Below are positions 8,743 through 17,428 of a DNA stretch of 64,000 bases, piece by piece (position 1 is the stretch's first letter; the number at the start of each line of letters is the position of its first letter). The position numbers were made by a program, and so were the translations under genes. The notes beneath the pieces were generated by a model. It ran no database searches. It had not been told where the DNA came from and saw only the letters and a program-made list of their open reading frames with translations. Source of the stretch: CPC320 sp002684375 (GTDB lineage: Bacteria; Pseudomonadota; Alphaproteobacteria; Rhodobacterales; Rhodobacteraceae); NCBI GenBank assembly GCA_965662545.1, contig CBFIHZ010000012.1:1-64000 (forward strand). The letters run 5' to 3'.

Positions 8743-8764
8743 ACTCTAATACAAGGACATGCGC

Positions 8765-9622
8765 ATGTTGGATCATTCCCCTCGCTTTGCAGCTTTACCC
8801 TGCGCTCCTGGCGTGGGGTATAAACCTCAGCATTTCAACGACATTATGAAAAATCCAGCACCAGTGGAATGGTTGGAGGTTCATGCCGAGAATTATATGG
8901 GTGCTGGTGGCAGACCTCTGGCACAATTACGCCACCTTTCAGAGCGGTTCGCAATTTCGGTCCATGGCGTTGGCTTGTCAATTGGCGGCGAAGGGCCTTT
9001 AGACGCCGCACATTTGCTGCGCCTTAGACACCTGTGCGACTGGTTGCAACCCGCCAGTTTTTCAGAGCACCTTGCCTGGTCAAGCCATGACAATCAGTTC
9101 CTCAATGATTTGTTGCCACTGCCCTACACAGATCACAGTCTGACCCGTATCGTCAATCATATCGATCAGGTCCAGAACGCGCTGGGCTATCAGATGTTAT
9201 TGGAAAATCCATCCAGCTATCTTGCTTTCGAGGACAGCACAATAAGTGAGCCGGAATTCTTGACCCAGATCACGAAACAAAGCGGCTGCGGGCTGCTGCT
9301 GGATGTCAATAATGTTTTCATTTCAGCCACCAATTTGGGCTTTGACCCACAGGGCTATATCAATCAACTGCCGCTGGCGCATATAGCAGAAATTCATATT
9401 GGCGGCCATGACGAACAAGCCGACGAATATGGCGCGCCTTTGTTAATTGACAGCCATGGGTGTCCCGTCGCAGATCCAGTGTGGGCTCTGTTGGATTATG
9501 TGTTGGCATCTACAGGCCCTCGACCGGTGCTGGTTGAATGGGATACCGATGTTCCTGATTGGTCGTTACTCGCTGCAGAAGCCAATCGGGCAGCAAACGC
9601 ATTGGCCCCGGTTTTCGTATGA
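8765..9622 (+). CDS. bufB: DUF692 family MNIO enzyme, bufferin-modifying (BufB)
   Basis: A 285-residue TIM-barrel of the DUF692 (MNIO) family, multinuclear iron enzymes including MbnB and TglH. Likely metal-site residues are visible in order: SVHGVGLS (His67), SEHLAW (Glu101/His102), LLENPSSYL (Glu147), LLLDVNNV (Asp180, Asn183), HIGGH (His211, His215), DSHG (Asp229, His231) and LVEWDTDVP (Glu258). In characterised systems it works with the DUF2063 partner to oxidise Cys residues of the DUF2282 peptide in the cytosol before export. Two ATGs lie six bases apart; the second (8765) is preferred because AAGGA sits seven bases ahead, while it nearly abuts the first (8759). It overlaps bufC by four bases. 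Confidence 0.92.
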   Translation: MLDHSPRFAALPCAPGVGYKPQHFNDIMKNPAPVEWLEVHAENYMGAGGRPLAQLRHLSERFAISVHGVGLSIGGEGPLDAAHLLRLRHLCDWLQPASFSEHLAWSSHDNQFLNDLLPLPYTDHSLTRIVNHIDQVQNALGYQMLLENPSSYLAFEDSTISEPEFLTQITKQSGCGLLLDVNNVFISATNLGFDPQGYINQLPLAHIAEIHIGGHDEQADEYGAPLLIDSHGCPVADPVWALLDYVLASTGPRPVLVEWDTDVPDWSLLAAEANRAANALAPVFV

Positions 9623-10392
9623 ACCAGGGACAGCAAAGCTTTTCCAATGCGCTTCTGTCACCTGAAAGTCAGGTGCCCGCTGGGTTAACGAATGGGATGG
9701 GCAAAGGCGCCACTCGTCGGTTTTCGGTCTATCGAAACAATGTCATCGACAGTTTGATCAAGGCGTTACAAACTGGATTTCCAGTCATATCACAGCTTTT
9801 GGGAGAACAGAATTTCAAAAATATCGCCAGCCTGTTCGTACGTCAACATCCGCCAGAAAGCCCTGTCATAAATCAATATGGTGACATTTTCCCAACCTTT
9901 CTGGAAGGCTTTGAGCCGTTGGAGCACTTGCCCTATCTTGCCGATACCGCCCGACTTGAGCTTGCATTGCGCCGCTCTTATCACGCAGCCGACAGTGCGT
10001 TTGTACACCCCTCAGAGTTTGAGGCTCTGTCACCAGAGGCCTTGAATCTCGCACAGCTAAGGATAGCGCCTCACGCGTTTCTGATCCGTTCGTGTTGGCC
10101 GATATATAGCGTCTGGCAATATAACACTACGCCCAACGCACCTAAACCACCGGCGCAGGCGCAGGATGTATTGGTGGTTCGGCCCAACTTTGACCCGCAC
10201 CCGGTTTTATTACCGCCAGGCGGTGCCACTTTATTCGAAAGTCTACAGCAGGGGTTGAATTTTTTTGAGGCAGCCAGCGTCGCGCAAGACCAGCAGACAG
10301 ATTTTGATCTGGCCGCCGTATTGACCTTATTGCTGTCCGAAAATGTGCTGTCAGAGATTATACCTAAAGCCAATAAAAGAAGACTGCTTTAA
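9619..10392 (+). CDS. bufC: DUF2063 family partner protein (BufC)
   Basis: A 257-residue protein with an N-terminal DUF2063 (putative DNA-binding-like) region: RRFSVYRNNV near the start, then LETGFP-like and FPTFLEGFEPL segments, and DTARLELALRRSYHA in the middle. In MNIO operons this partner recognises the leader of the precursor and presents it to the DUF692 enzyme; the older 'DNA-binding' family label is not supported by function. It starts with the ATG of an ATGA overlap with bufB, implying translational coupling, and ends one base before the DoxX gene. The C-terminal half is rich in Pro and diverged, as is usual. Confidence 0.87.
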   Translation: MNQGQQSFSNALLSPESQVPAGLTNGMGKGATRRFSVYRNNVIDSLIKALQTGFPVISQLLGEQNFKNIASLFVRQHPPESPVINQYGDIFPTFLEGFEPLEHLPYLADTARLELALRRSYHAADSAFVHPSEFEALSPEALNLAQLRIAPHAFLIRSCWPIYSVWQYNTTPNAPKPPAQAQDVLVVRPNFDPHPVLLPPGGATLFESLQQGLNFFEAASVAQDQQTDFDLAAVLTLLLSENVLSEIIPKANKRRLL

Positions 10393-10393
10393 A

Positions 10394-10933
10394 ATGCTTA
10401 GAGATTTAAATAACACGATTTTTTCGAGGATTGAAGCACTGTTGCCGCTATTACCCCTGCTGGCACGTGGCGTATTTGCAACTAGTCTATTGATCTATTT
10501 CTGGACTGCGGGCGTGACAAAACTCGGGCCGGGGGTCTTCGGGTTTTTATCACCTGCACCCGGTGCGTATATTCAGATCCTGCCCAGAGCCATGGAACTG
10601 ATCAATTATGATCCGGACCAATTGAATACTTGGCACCACATTTTGGTGTTGTTCGGGACCTGGGCAGAATTTGTCTTGCCGGCGCTGATTGTTTTGGGCT
10701 TGGCTACGCGCGTGGCCGCCTTAGGCATGATCGGGTTTATCACGATACAAAGCCTGACCGACCTGTATGGCCATGGCGGAATTACGCAGCCCGCGACTCT
10801 GGGTGCATGGTTTGACAAGCTGCCCGATGGCCTCATCCTTGACCAACGGGCTTTTTGGATTTTCACCTTGCTGGTCTTGGTTCTCAAGGGCGGTGGCATC
10901 TTGTCACTGGACCGAATATTTGAATTTAAATAG
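10394..10933 (+). CDS. DoxX family membrane protein
   Basis: A 179-residue integral membrane protein with about four hydrophobic segments (near 20-40, 70-105, 110-125 and 150-170 of the mature frame) and the DoxX features LLIYFWTAGVTKL and ITIQSLTDLYGHG. DoxX proteins are found in the inner membrane and often accompany redox or thiol pathways; they are the usual last gene of bufferin and related MNIO operons. The ATG at 10394 lies one base after the bufC stop, so cotranscription is nearly certain. The role in the pathway (for example quinone-linked thiol redox or export) is inference. Confidence 0.88.
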   Translation: MLRDLNNTIFSRIEALLPLLPLLARGVFATSLLIYFWTAGVTKLGPGVFGFLSPAPGAYIQILPRAMELINYDPDQLNTWHHILVLFGTWAEFVLPALIVLGLATRVAALGMIGFITIQSLTDLYGHGGITQPATLGAWFDKLPDGLILDQRAFWIFTLLVLVLKGGGILSLDRIFEFK

Positions 10934-11318
10934 CCGTATCAGCCCTCGGGCACCGAACAGGACGCCACGTACGGATCGCAAGGCGCCATCTCGAATCAGC
11001 GCTCATAAGACCTCTAAATTATCCAAACAGCATCACACTGCCGACATTGACACACCGGTTATAGTTCTTTTTGCCAAGACCTTACGCGTTTTTCACATTA
11101 AAATACTGCAGGAAATACCTGTTAAAGGCGAATACCATATAAAAGATATCGCCAAAGGGCAAATTCTTTAGAGTTTTACTTGATTTTTACAAGAGCCGTG
11201 CAATCATCGCCACATTACGAGGGGCAGGAATGACGCGATCAATATTATTGATCTCATTGCACCCTTACAAAAACTGCAGCGTTTCAGCGGCAGCGCAACA
11301 AAGGGGAGACACGGAAAC
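10934..11318. other. Intergenic region, cspA leader at its right end
   Basis: A 385-base gap. No terminator is clear after the DoxX gene. A longish AT-rich leader precedes the cold-shock gene, which is common for csp messages, but I see no defined promoter or RNA gene. Confidence 0.4.
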
Positions 11319-11525
11319 ATGCCCACTGGCACCGTGAAATGGTTTAACACGACTAAAGGCTTTGGTTTTATCGCACCGGAAACTGGCGGCAGCGATGTAT
11401 TTGTTCATATTTCTGCTGTGGAGCGTTCTGGCTTGACCGGATTAGCCGACAATCAGAAGGTCAGCTATGAATTGCAGGACGGCCGCGATGGCCGGCAAAT
11501 GGCGGGTGATTTAAAGGCGATATAA
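11319..11525 (+). CDS. Cold-shock domain protein
   Basis: A 68-residue single cold-shock domain. RNP1 is visible as KGFGFI and RNP2 as VFVHIS, with the opening GTVKWFN typical of CspA-type proteins. It binds single-stranded nucleic acid and acts as an RNA chaperone in the cytoplasm. The ATG is preceded by GGGGAGA ten bases upstream. It stands alone, convergent with metR. Several csp paralogues are usual in this group, so a letter is not assigned. Confidence 0.95.
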   Translation: MPTGTVKWFNTTKGFGFIAPETGGSDVFVHISAVERSGLTGLADNQKVSYELQDGRDGRQMAGDLKAI

Positions 11526-11557
11526 GGTCGGCAACTGACCAATATAATAAATAGGTT

Positions 11558-12469
11558 TCAAGCCATTTGAAGGTTTTTTGCTTCTTCGCCAGCGAGGTGA
11601 ATGAGGTCCTTGATGTATTTTTTTGTGAGGTCTTCTCCTCGGGTCGCGGCATAAAGCGTGCGTGTTATGCCGGTCTGCGTCAAAGGCCGGGTGGTGTAAT
11701 CCGAACTATATTTCACCTCACGCACCACCCAATCAGGCAGTACCGCAACCCCACGATTGGAGGCGACCAGCATTAAGATCACCGCCGTTAATTCCACCTG
11801 ACGCAAACTGGCGGGTTCGACTTTAGCGGGGGTAAGCAACTGGCTAAACACATCCAAGCGCACTCGGTCTACGGGATAGGTGATCAATGTCTCACCGCGA
11901 AAATCCTGCGCCTCTATAAAGTCTTTCGAAGCCAGAGGGTGTTTGCTCGAGGCTACAAAAACCGGCGCGTAGTCAAACAAAGAGATAAACTCAACACCCG
12001 CCAGGTTTTCCGGATCTGACGAGATCACGACATCAACTTCTTCTTTCTGCAGAGCTGGCAGCGCATCAAAGGCCAGTCCCGGACGGATATCAACATCAAC
12101 GTCGGGCCAGAGCTTGCGAAACGTTTCAAGCACCGGGAACAGCCATTCGAAACACGCGTGGCATTCGATCGCGATATGCAAACGTCCGGCGCGGCCTTGG
12201 CGCAGACCAGAAAACTCGACCTGCACCGCGTCGATCTCTGGCAATATCTTTTCAGCCAGTCGCAAAAGCCGCAAACCGGCTGGCGTCAATCGCATCGGCT
12301 TGGTGCGCCGCAAGAACAAAGCAACGCCAGCCTGAGCCTCCAGACCTTTGATTTGATGGCTCAATGCTGACTGGGTAATATTTAATATATCCGCAGCCTT
12401 GGCCAATCCCCCCGCTTCATGGATTGTCTTAACTGTGCGTAAATGCCGGAATTCGAGGTGCATTTTCAT
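11558..12469 (-). CDS. metR: LysR-type regulator MetR
   Basis: A 303-residue LysR-family regulator. The N-terminal winged helix-turn-helix has AKAADILNITQSALSHQIKG and the remainder is a periplasmic-binding-like effector domain. Sequence features (EFRHLRTVKTIHEAGGL, ITQSALSHQIK) and the divergent pairing with metF match MetR, the homocysteine-responsive activator of methionine genes. The ATG at 12469 (alternative 12463) fits the family N-terminus; the frame stays open about 140 codons upstream but that would run through metF. The roughly 90-base divergent region must contain both promoters, but I could not find a perfect TGAA-N5-TTCA box in it. Confidence 0.9.
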   Translation of the reverse strand: MKMHLEFRHLRTVKTIHEAGGLAKAADILNITQSALSHQIKGLEAQAGVALFLRRTKPMRLTPAGLRLLRLAEKILPEIDAVQVEFSGLRQGRAGRLHIAIECHACFEWLFPVLETFRKLWPDVDVDIRPGLAFDALPALQKEEVDVVISSDPENLAGVEFISLFDYAPVFVASSKHPLASKDFIEAQDFRGETLITYPVDRVRLDVFSQLLTPAKVEPASLRQVELTAVILMLVASNRGVAVLPDWVVREVKYSSDYTTRPLTQTGITRTLYAATRGEDLTKKYIKDLIHLAGEEAKNLQMA

Positions 12470-12560
12470 ATCAAACTCATAACCTTGTTGAAATTTATGA
12501 ATTTGTCTCATATTTTTATCTGTGACACAAGTGGGGCAGAAATTACAATTGGACCTGCCA

Positions 12561-13427
12561 ATGACCCCACCACAGATATCGTTTGAATTTTTCCCACCAA
12601 AAAACTTAGAATCTTCGTTCCGGCTTTGGGATACAGTACAAGTATTGGCGCCTTTAGAGCCGCGGTTTATCTCGGTGACATACGGGGCTGGTGGCACCAC
12701 CCGCGACCTCACCCGCGATGCGGTCAGCACCTTGCACAAATCTTCCGGTCTGCGGGTTGCGGCCCATCTGACTTGCGTAAATGCCAGCCGACAAGAGACC
12801 GTTGCGGTTGCCAGATCTTTTGCGGCCGCGGGGATTTCAGACATTGTTGCACTGCGCGGTGATCCGCCAAAAGGCGTGGACGGCTTCACACCTCACCCCG
12901 AGGGGTTTCAAAGTTCGCTTGAGTTAATTTCTGCCTTGGCTCAAAGTGGCGATTTCACCCTGCGCGTCGCAGCCTATCCCGAAAGCCATCCCGAAGCCGA
13001 AAGCCCGGCCGCAGATATCGAATTTCTCAAACGCAAGATCGATGCTGGCGCAAGCGAAGCACTGACACAGTTCTTTTTTGAGGCCGAAACCTTTTTGCGC
13101 TTTCGCGATGCCTGCGACAAAGCCGGGATAAATGTCCCAATCACCCCCGGCATTTTACCAATCGAAAACTGGCAAGGCACACGGCGGTTTGCCAAAGCCT
13201 GTAATGCCAAAGTGCCAAATTGGCTGACCGACGCGTTCTCAAAAGCCGAGCGTGACGACCGCGAAGATCTCTTGGCAACCGCAGTCTGTACCGAGTTGTG
13301 CTCGCAATTGATTGATGAAGGCGTGGATACGCTGCATTTTTACACGCTGAACCGCCCCGACCTGACCCGTGACATCTGCCATGCTCTGGGCATTACCGCT
13401 GCGGTCAAACTGGAAAAAATTGCCTAA
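12561..13427 (+). CDS. metF: Methylenetetrahydrofolate reductase
   Basis: A 288-residue FAD-dependent enzyme that reduces 5,10-methylene-THF to 5-methyl-THF for methionine synthesis. Visible features are SFEFFPPK near the start, SVTYGAGGTTRD, the ALRGDPP motif and a DTLHFYTLNR segment near the C-terminus, as in bacterial TIM-barrel MetF. The ATG at 12561 matches the family N-terminus; a GTG at 12522 would add 13 residues without a ribosome site. Divergent from metR, which probably activates it. Confidence 0.96.
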   Translation: MTPPQISFEFFPPKNLESSFRLWDTVQVLAPLEPRFISVTYGAGGTTRDLTRDAVSTLHKSSGLRVAAHLTCVNASRQETVAVARSFAAAGISDIVALRGDPPKGVDGFTPHPEGFQSSLELISALAQSGDFTLRVAAYPESHPEAESPAADIEFLKRKIDAGASEALTQFFFEAETFLRFRDACDKAGINVPITPGILPIENWQGTRRFAKACNAKVPNWLTDAFSKAERDDREDLLATAVCTELCSQLIDEGVDTLHFYTLNRPDLTRDICHALGITAAVKLEKIA

Positions 13428-13472
13428 TTAAACAGCTCTTGTGCCCATCTAAATCGGGGCAGTGCGGGCCCG

Positions 13473-13520
13473 GTGTCAGGTTCGGTGTCAGGCCCCCCGT
13501 GTCAGGCCCCCTGTGTCAGG
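13473..13520 (+). repeat. Four short direct repeats GTGTCAGG
   Basis: GTGTCAGG occurs at 13473, 13485, 13499 and 13513, with spacings of 12, 14 and 14 bases, separated by C-rich or TTCG fillers. The block lies in the GC-rich gap after metF. It is too short and too irregular for a CRISPR array. Its function is unknown; slippage of a short GC-rich unit is the simplest origin. Confidence 0.75.
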
Positions 13521-13674
13521 TTCGGCGCTGCCCGCTATCCGCGCCACGACAGCGTCGCCAAGCACGTCCGGTTAAGGCTGAAGATGTACAAAACCACCTA
13601 AAAATCTGTTGGGGCTTTTCTAATTGATACAAATCTTTAAGTTGTTCTGGCAAGACAACAACTTGAGGACCGTC

Positions 13675-14436
13675 ATGCCAACGAGAACTGCTATCATCAC
13701 TGGCGCCGCCCGGGGAATCGGACAGGCCACCGCCCGGATCCTGCAGGCTCAGGGCCTCAAAGTTGCATTGATCGACCGCGACGCGGACGCCCTTGCCGAA
13801 GCAACCAACGCCTTGCCCGGGTCCCTGCCCTATCTGTGCGATGTGTCGCAACCCGATCAGGTCGATCAGATGGCCGCAGAGATGACCGCAAAACTGGGGC
13901 GGGTTGATGTTTTGATCAACAACGCCGGTGTGGCAGATTTTGGCCCCCTTGAGGACACAGATTTTCAACGCTGGCGGCGGGTGATGGAAACCAATCTCGA
14001 TGGGGTTTTTTTGTGTTCGCAAGCCCTGCTGCCAGCTTTAAAGTCCAGCTGCGGCGCCATCGTCAATATTGCCTCGATCTCGGGACTGCGCGCCTCGACG
14101 CTGCGTGTGGCCTATGGCACCTCGAAGGCCGCCGTAATCCATCTGACCCAACAACAAGCGGTAGAATTGGGCGAGTTTGGAATTCGGGCCAACTGTGTTG
14201 CCCCTGGCCCAGTCCGCACCAAGCTGGCAATGGCGGTGCACAGCGACGAGATTATCGCCGCCTATCACGATGCCATTCCGCTAAACCGCTATGGGAGCGA
14301 AGACGAGATTGCCGAGGTGATCAGCTTTCTGGCATCAGAAAAAGCCAGTTTCGTCACCGGCCAGCTGATCGCCTGTGATGGCGGCTTTGAGGCCACAGGG
14401 ATCGGCCTGCCCGCCCTGCGCCGGCAGGCCGAGTGA
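13675..14436 (+). CDS. Short-chain dehydrogenase/reductase (SDR)
   Basis: A 253-residue classical SDR with TGAARGIG (9-16), NNAG (82-85), a catalytic Ser near 134, and YxxxK at Tyr147/Lys151. Asp34 (LIDRD) after the second strand suggests NAD rather than NADP preference. The product resembles 3-oxoacyl-ACP-reductase-like and sugar-alcohol dehydrogenases; the substrate is not assignable. The ATG at 13675 follows GAGGACCGTC; an upstream frame extension of 17 codons lacks a signal. Downstream lies a decayed P-loop reading frame overlapping its stop. Confidence 0.88.
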   Translation: MPTRTAIITGAARGIGQATARILQAQGLKVALIDRDADALAEATNALPGSLPYLCDVSQPDQVDQMAAEMTAKLGRVDVLINNAGVADFGPLEDTDFQRWRRVMETNLDGVFLCSQALLPALKSSCGAIVNIASISGLRASTLRVAYGTSKAAVIHLTQQQAVELGEFGIRANCVAPGPVRTKLAMAVHSDEIIAAYHDAIPLNRYGSEDEIAEVISFLASEKASFVTGQLIACDGGFEATGIGLPALRRQAE

Positions 14437-14663
14437 TCCACAGAGTTGTCAAAGCGACAGCGACTTCAATATCCCACGCAAAAGATATACTTCAATACGC
14501 GCGTCACGTTCTGGTTAGTGGCGGTTCAGGGGGCAGCAAGACCATATTGGCTTTAAATCTGGCTAAGCGACACACACGGCCCTATCAATCACTCGATGAA
14601 CTTGCGCGGTGGAATCCAAGTTGGCAACAACGCGACAAACGTGAACAGAGACATCTTATATAA
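14433..14663 (+). pseudogene. Truncated P-loop nucleotide kinase-like remnant
   Basis: A 76-codon frame starting with GTG that overlaps the SDR stop by four bases. It contains HVLVSGGSGGSKTILALNLA followed by SLDELARWNPSWQQRD, which looks like the first third of an adenylate-kinase/FlaR-type AAA protein. The P-loop is damaged: GSGGSKT instead of GSGSGKT, so the Gly before the Lys is missing. The frame stops where such proteins would continue for another 100 or so residues and I see no convincing continuation. It could be a decayed gene or coincidence. Confidence 0.3.
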
Positions 14664-15344
14664 TAATCCGTTCGCCAAGTTCACCGGACTCAAGATGGCA
14701 CTGGCTCATCAACTGCCGAAATTAGGTTTCCATAAGCGCATCTGATCACATGGAGTCGCATGCCCAGATGGCGGTGTTTCTGGGGCCTCGGAAAGAGGCT
14801 TTTCTAAGTGTGGACATACACGCGCCGGCATGCCTGACCATTGTCCAGAAAAACCACCTGACCGAGAGTTTTCATCCTACATCTGGAACTTTGAAAAACA
14901 AACCGCACCATTTTTAAAACAGAGAACAATAAACGTGGGCCCGAACATTCCAGTTGTTACGATCCTAAATTGGAAAGCTGCGATTAACTTACAATCTTAA
15001 GACTGTGGAAATCACACATCGCACTTCTATCAGGACAGGCCTTAGAGACGGTTTCTCTGGCCTTTTTGATTTTGTGACCGACCAATTGGACCCTTATAGT
15101 CAGTTTCATTTAAATTTCAGGTTCATATGCATTTGGAAGTCACGCTACATGCTGAGACACAGATCATAAAGGCGTTACCACAACGATCCGGATAAGATCG
15201 ATCGCTCCTTTTTCTTGTCAGGTCGCGCAATTAAAGCTTGGGTAATATCGGATAAATGCTGAGACGACGCTTTCTCGCCGGGCGCACGACATGAGATCAC
15301 CATTACACCAAACACCCGGCAAACCTGCGCCCTCCGACACCGTG
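14664..15344. other. Long non-coding region
   Basis: About 680 bases with no convincing gene in either strand. The only clear structure is a plus-strand terminator at 15038-15067, which implies a transcript ending there. A weak promoter-like pair, TTGAAA (14891-14896) and TTTAAA (14913-14918) with a 16-base spacer, lies 120 bases before it. I do not recognise tmRNA, RNase P RNA, SRP RNA or 6S RNA. Confidence 0.4.
15038..15067 (+). terminator. Orphan Rho-independent terminator
   Basis: GGCC-TT-AGAGA (15038-15048) pairs with TCTCTGGCC (15054-15062), nine pairs with a two-base bulge, and five T follow (15063-15067). No plus-strand gene ends here; the nearest is more than 370 bases upstream. Confidence 0.6.
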
Positions 15345-15932
15345 TCAGTCAAATTCGCGCAGTCGTGCCACATAGCGGGCCAACGTATCTATCTCGAGAT
15401 TGACGTCATCCCCCTCGGACACGTCACCCCAAGTGGTCACCGTTTTTGTATGCGGGATAAAATTGACACCGAACGTGGTTCCGTTGACCTCATTGACCGT
15501 CAGCGAGGTCCCGTTTAGTGCCACCGAGCCCTTGGGCGCAACAAAGCGCGCCAACGTCTCGGGCACCTGCAACAGCACCCGTGTGCTGTCACCCTCATCT
15601 TCAACAAGCGTCACTTTGGCGACCCCGTCGACATGACCTGACACAATATGACCGCCCAGTTCATCCCCGACCTTCAATGCCCGTTCCAGATTTAACCGGC
15701 TGCCATCGGTCCACCCCGCAACGCTGGTCTTAGACACAGTCTCGGCGCTGATTTCGACGTCAAAACTGTCACGGCTCAATGCAATCACGGTGAGGCAGAC
15801 ACCATCGCAAGCGATTGATGCTCCAATATCGATCGAGCCTGTGTCGTATCCAGTCTGGATCGTCGCGCGCAAATCACCGCGCTGTTCCAACCGGGTTACC
15901 CGCCCGATATCAGTGATAATTCCGGTAAACAC
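15345..15932 (-). CDS. ribE: Riboflavin synthase, alpha chain
   Basis: A 195-residue protein with two lumazine-binding barrels. The N-terminal FTGIITDIG and the paired repeats SIACDGVCLTV and SVALNGTSLTVNEV are diagnostic. It dismutates two 6,7-dimethyl-8-ribityllumazine molecules into riboflavin. The start is GTG at 15932, which gives the conserved (M)FTGI end and has AAGGGGG seven bases upstream; the frame continues 22 more codons without support. In relatives ribE usually follows ribD directly; here a capsule block on the opposite strand intervenes. Confidence 0.96.
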   Translation of the reverse strand: MFTGIITDIGRVTRLEQRGDLRATIQTGYDTGSIDIGASIACDGVCLTVIALSRDSFDVEISAETVSKTSVAGWTDGSRLNLERALKVGDELGGHIVSGHVDGVAKVTLVEDEGDSTRVLLQVPETLARFVAPKGSVALNGTSLTVNEVNGTTFGVNFIPHTKTVTTWGDVSEGDDVNLEIDTLARYVARLREFD

Positions 15933-16053
15933 GCCCTCGCCCCCTTCGCTTGTACCTCTGACACAAAAAATCCCACAAGAATGCCATATTCTCGCCACAT
16001 TGCAGCCAAGACTACGCCTAATGGTTTGACCACATATGAGGTATTTTTAACTG

Positions 16054-17349
16054 GTGAGCAATATCCCCTCCGACAAACGCGTATTTATGTTTCTACAGGG
16101 TCCACATGGACCGTTTTTTAACCTTTTGGCCAAAATGCTAACCCATGCCGGCGCCGAGATTTGGCGTGTCGGTTTTAATGCCGGTGACCGGGTTTTCTGG
16201 TCTCGACAGGACCGCTATTGCGCCTATCGCGAAACCGTCAGCGACTGGCCAGATGCGTTTGCGAGGCTCGTGCGCGAAAAATCTGTCACCGACTTGGTTT
16301 TGTATGGGGACATAAGACCAGTCCACGCGCTTGCGATCCAAGGCGCCCGCCAATTCAATCTGCAGGTACATGTCTTTGAAGAAGGTTATTTGCGGCCCTA
16401 TTGGGTGACCTATGAGCGGGACGGCAGCAATGGCCATTCCAAACTTATGGCCATGCAGCTCTCGGATATGTCCGAGGCGCTTAAGACCGGCTCTCTTGAT
16501 GAACCCGCAGCCCCCGCCCATTGGGGCGAGATGCGGCACCATATGTTCTATGGGGCGCTCTATCATTTCTTTGTTTTGTTTCTCAATCGGGCCTATCCAA
16601 ATTTTCAACATCATCGGCCTAACCGGGTTCGGGATGAGTTCCGGCAACATCTGCGAAAATTATTCTTGATGCCGGTAAGCTTTATCCGCCGTGGATTGGC
16701 AACGCGACGGATACAAGCCTCTGGCGTTCCCTACCATTTGGTTTTGTTGCAATTACAACATGACAGCGCACTGCAAGCGCATTCCCCTTTTGCCAACAAT
16801 GCCGAGTTTCTTGATCAAGTGCTCTGCGGCTTTGCCCAAGGGGCGCCCGGGCATCACCAACTGGTGGTCAAAGCGCACCCGTTGGAACAAAATGGTGCAG
16901 CCCTGTCGGCCATGCTAAAAAATCTGGCCGAAAAGCACCAGATCAAAGACCGCCTGCGCTATATTGAGGGCGGCAAGCTGGCAAAAATTTTACGACAGGC
17001 CCGCAGCGCTGTCACCGTCAACTCAACCGCCGGACAACAGGCATTGTGGCGCGGCATCCCGCTGAAACTGTTTGGTGACGCCGTCTATGCGAAGGCCGAG
17101 TTTACCTCTTCACAGGAAATAAGTGATTTTTTTGCTGCCCCGCGCCGACCTGACACCCAAGCCTATCATATGTTCCGGCGCTATCTACTGGAAACATCAC
17201 AAATCGCAGGCGGCTTTTATTCCAGAAAAGCGCGGCGACAGCTCATTCGCGTGGTGGTGGATATGATGCTGTCTCATCAGGACCCATATGAGGCCCTCGC
17301 CTCCGGAAACGCACCACCCAGACAATATTTGCAGGCGGTTGGCGCATGA
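16054..17349 (+). CDS. kpsS: Capsule polysaccharide Kdo transferase, KpsS-type
   Basis: A 431-residue cytoplasmic protein of the capsule-synthesis (KpsS/LipB) family. KpsS adds the first beta-Kdo to the phosphatidylglycerol terminus of group 2-like capsules. Features include the opening FLQGPHGPFFNLLA, the segment VFEEGYLRPYWVT, the LVVKAHPLEQNG motif and VNSTAGQQALWRG, which is the conserved late glycosyltransferase motif. The start is GTG with GAGG about 13 bases ahead. It is first of three plus-strand capsule genes, followed 79 bases later by an OPX lipoprotein. Confidence 0.86.
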   Translation: MSNIPSDKRVFMFLQGPHGPFFNLLAKMLTHAGAEIWRVGFNAGDRVFWSRQDRYCAYRETVSDWPDAFARLVREKSVTDLVLYGDIRPVHALAIQGARQFNLQVHVFEEGYLRPYWVTYERDGSNGHSKLMAMQLSDMSEALKTGSLDEPAAPAHWGEMRHHMFYGALYHFFVLFLNRAYPNFQHHRPNRVRDEFRQHLRKLFLMPVSFIRRGLATRRIQASGVPYHLVLLQLQHDSALQAHSPFANNAEFLDQVLCGFAQGAPGHHQLVVKAHPLEQNGAALSAMLKNLAEKHQIKDRLRYIEGGKLAKILRQARSAVTVNSTAGQQALWRGIPLKLFGDAVYAKAEFTSSQEISDFFAAPRRPDTQAYHMFRRYLLETSQIAGGFYSRKARRQLIRVVVDMMLSHQDPYEALASGNAPPRQYLQAVGA

Positions 17350-17428
17350 CCCACCGGACCGCATCCCATCTAAGTCCTACGCCAAAAGGCGGTGCCACTC
17401 ATTCAACACAGATCAAGGAGATAGAGCC

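Noticed and set aside
10767..11171. A plus-strand frame running from the DoxX gene into the gap before cspA
   Set aside because: It begins inside the DoxX gene in another frame and its tail has no signal, no ribosome site and no recognisable domain.
12464..12560. MetR box or SAM-type riboswitch before metF
   Set aside because: I find no perfect TGAA-N5-TTCA and the leader is too short for a riboswitch of this class.
13473..13520. Possible CRISPR-like array
   Set aside because: Repeats are only eight bases, spacers four to six, with no cas genes nearby.
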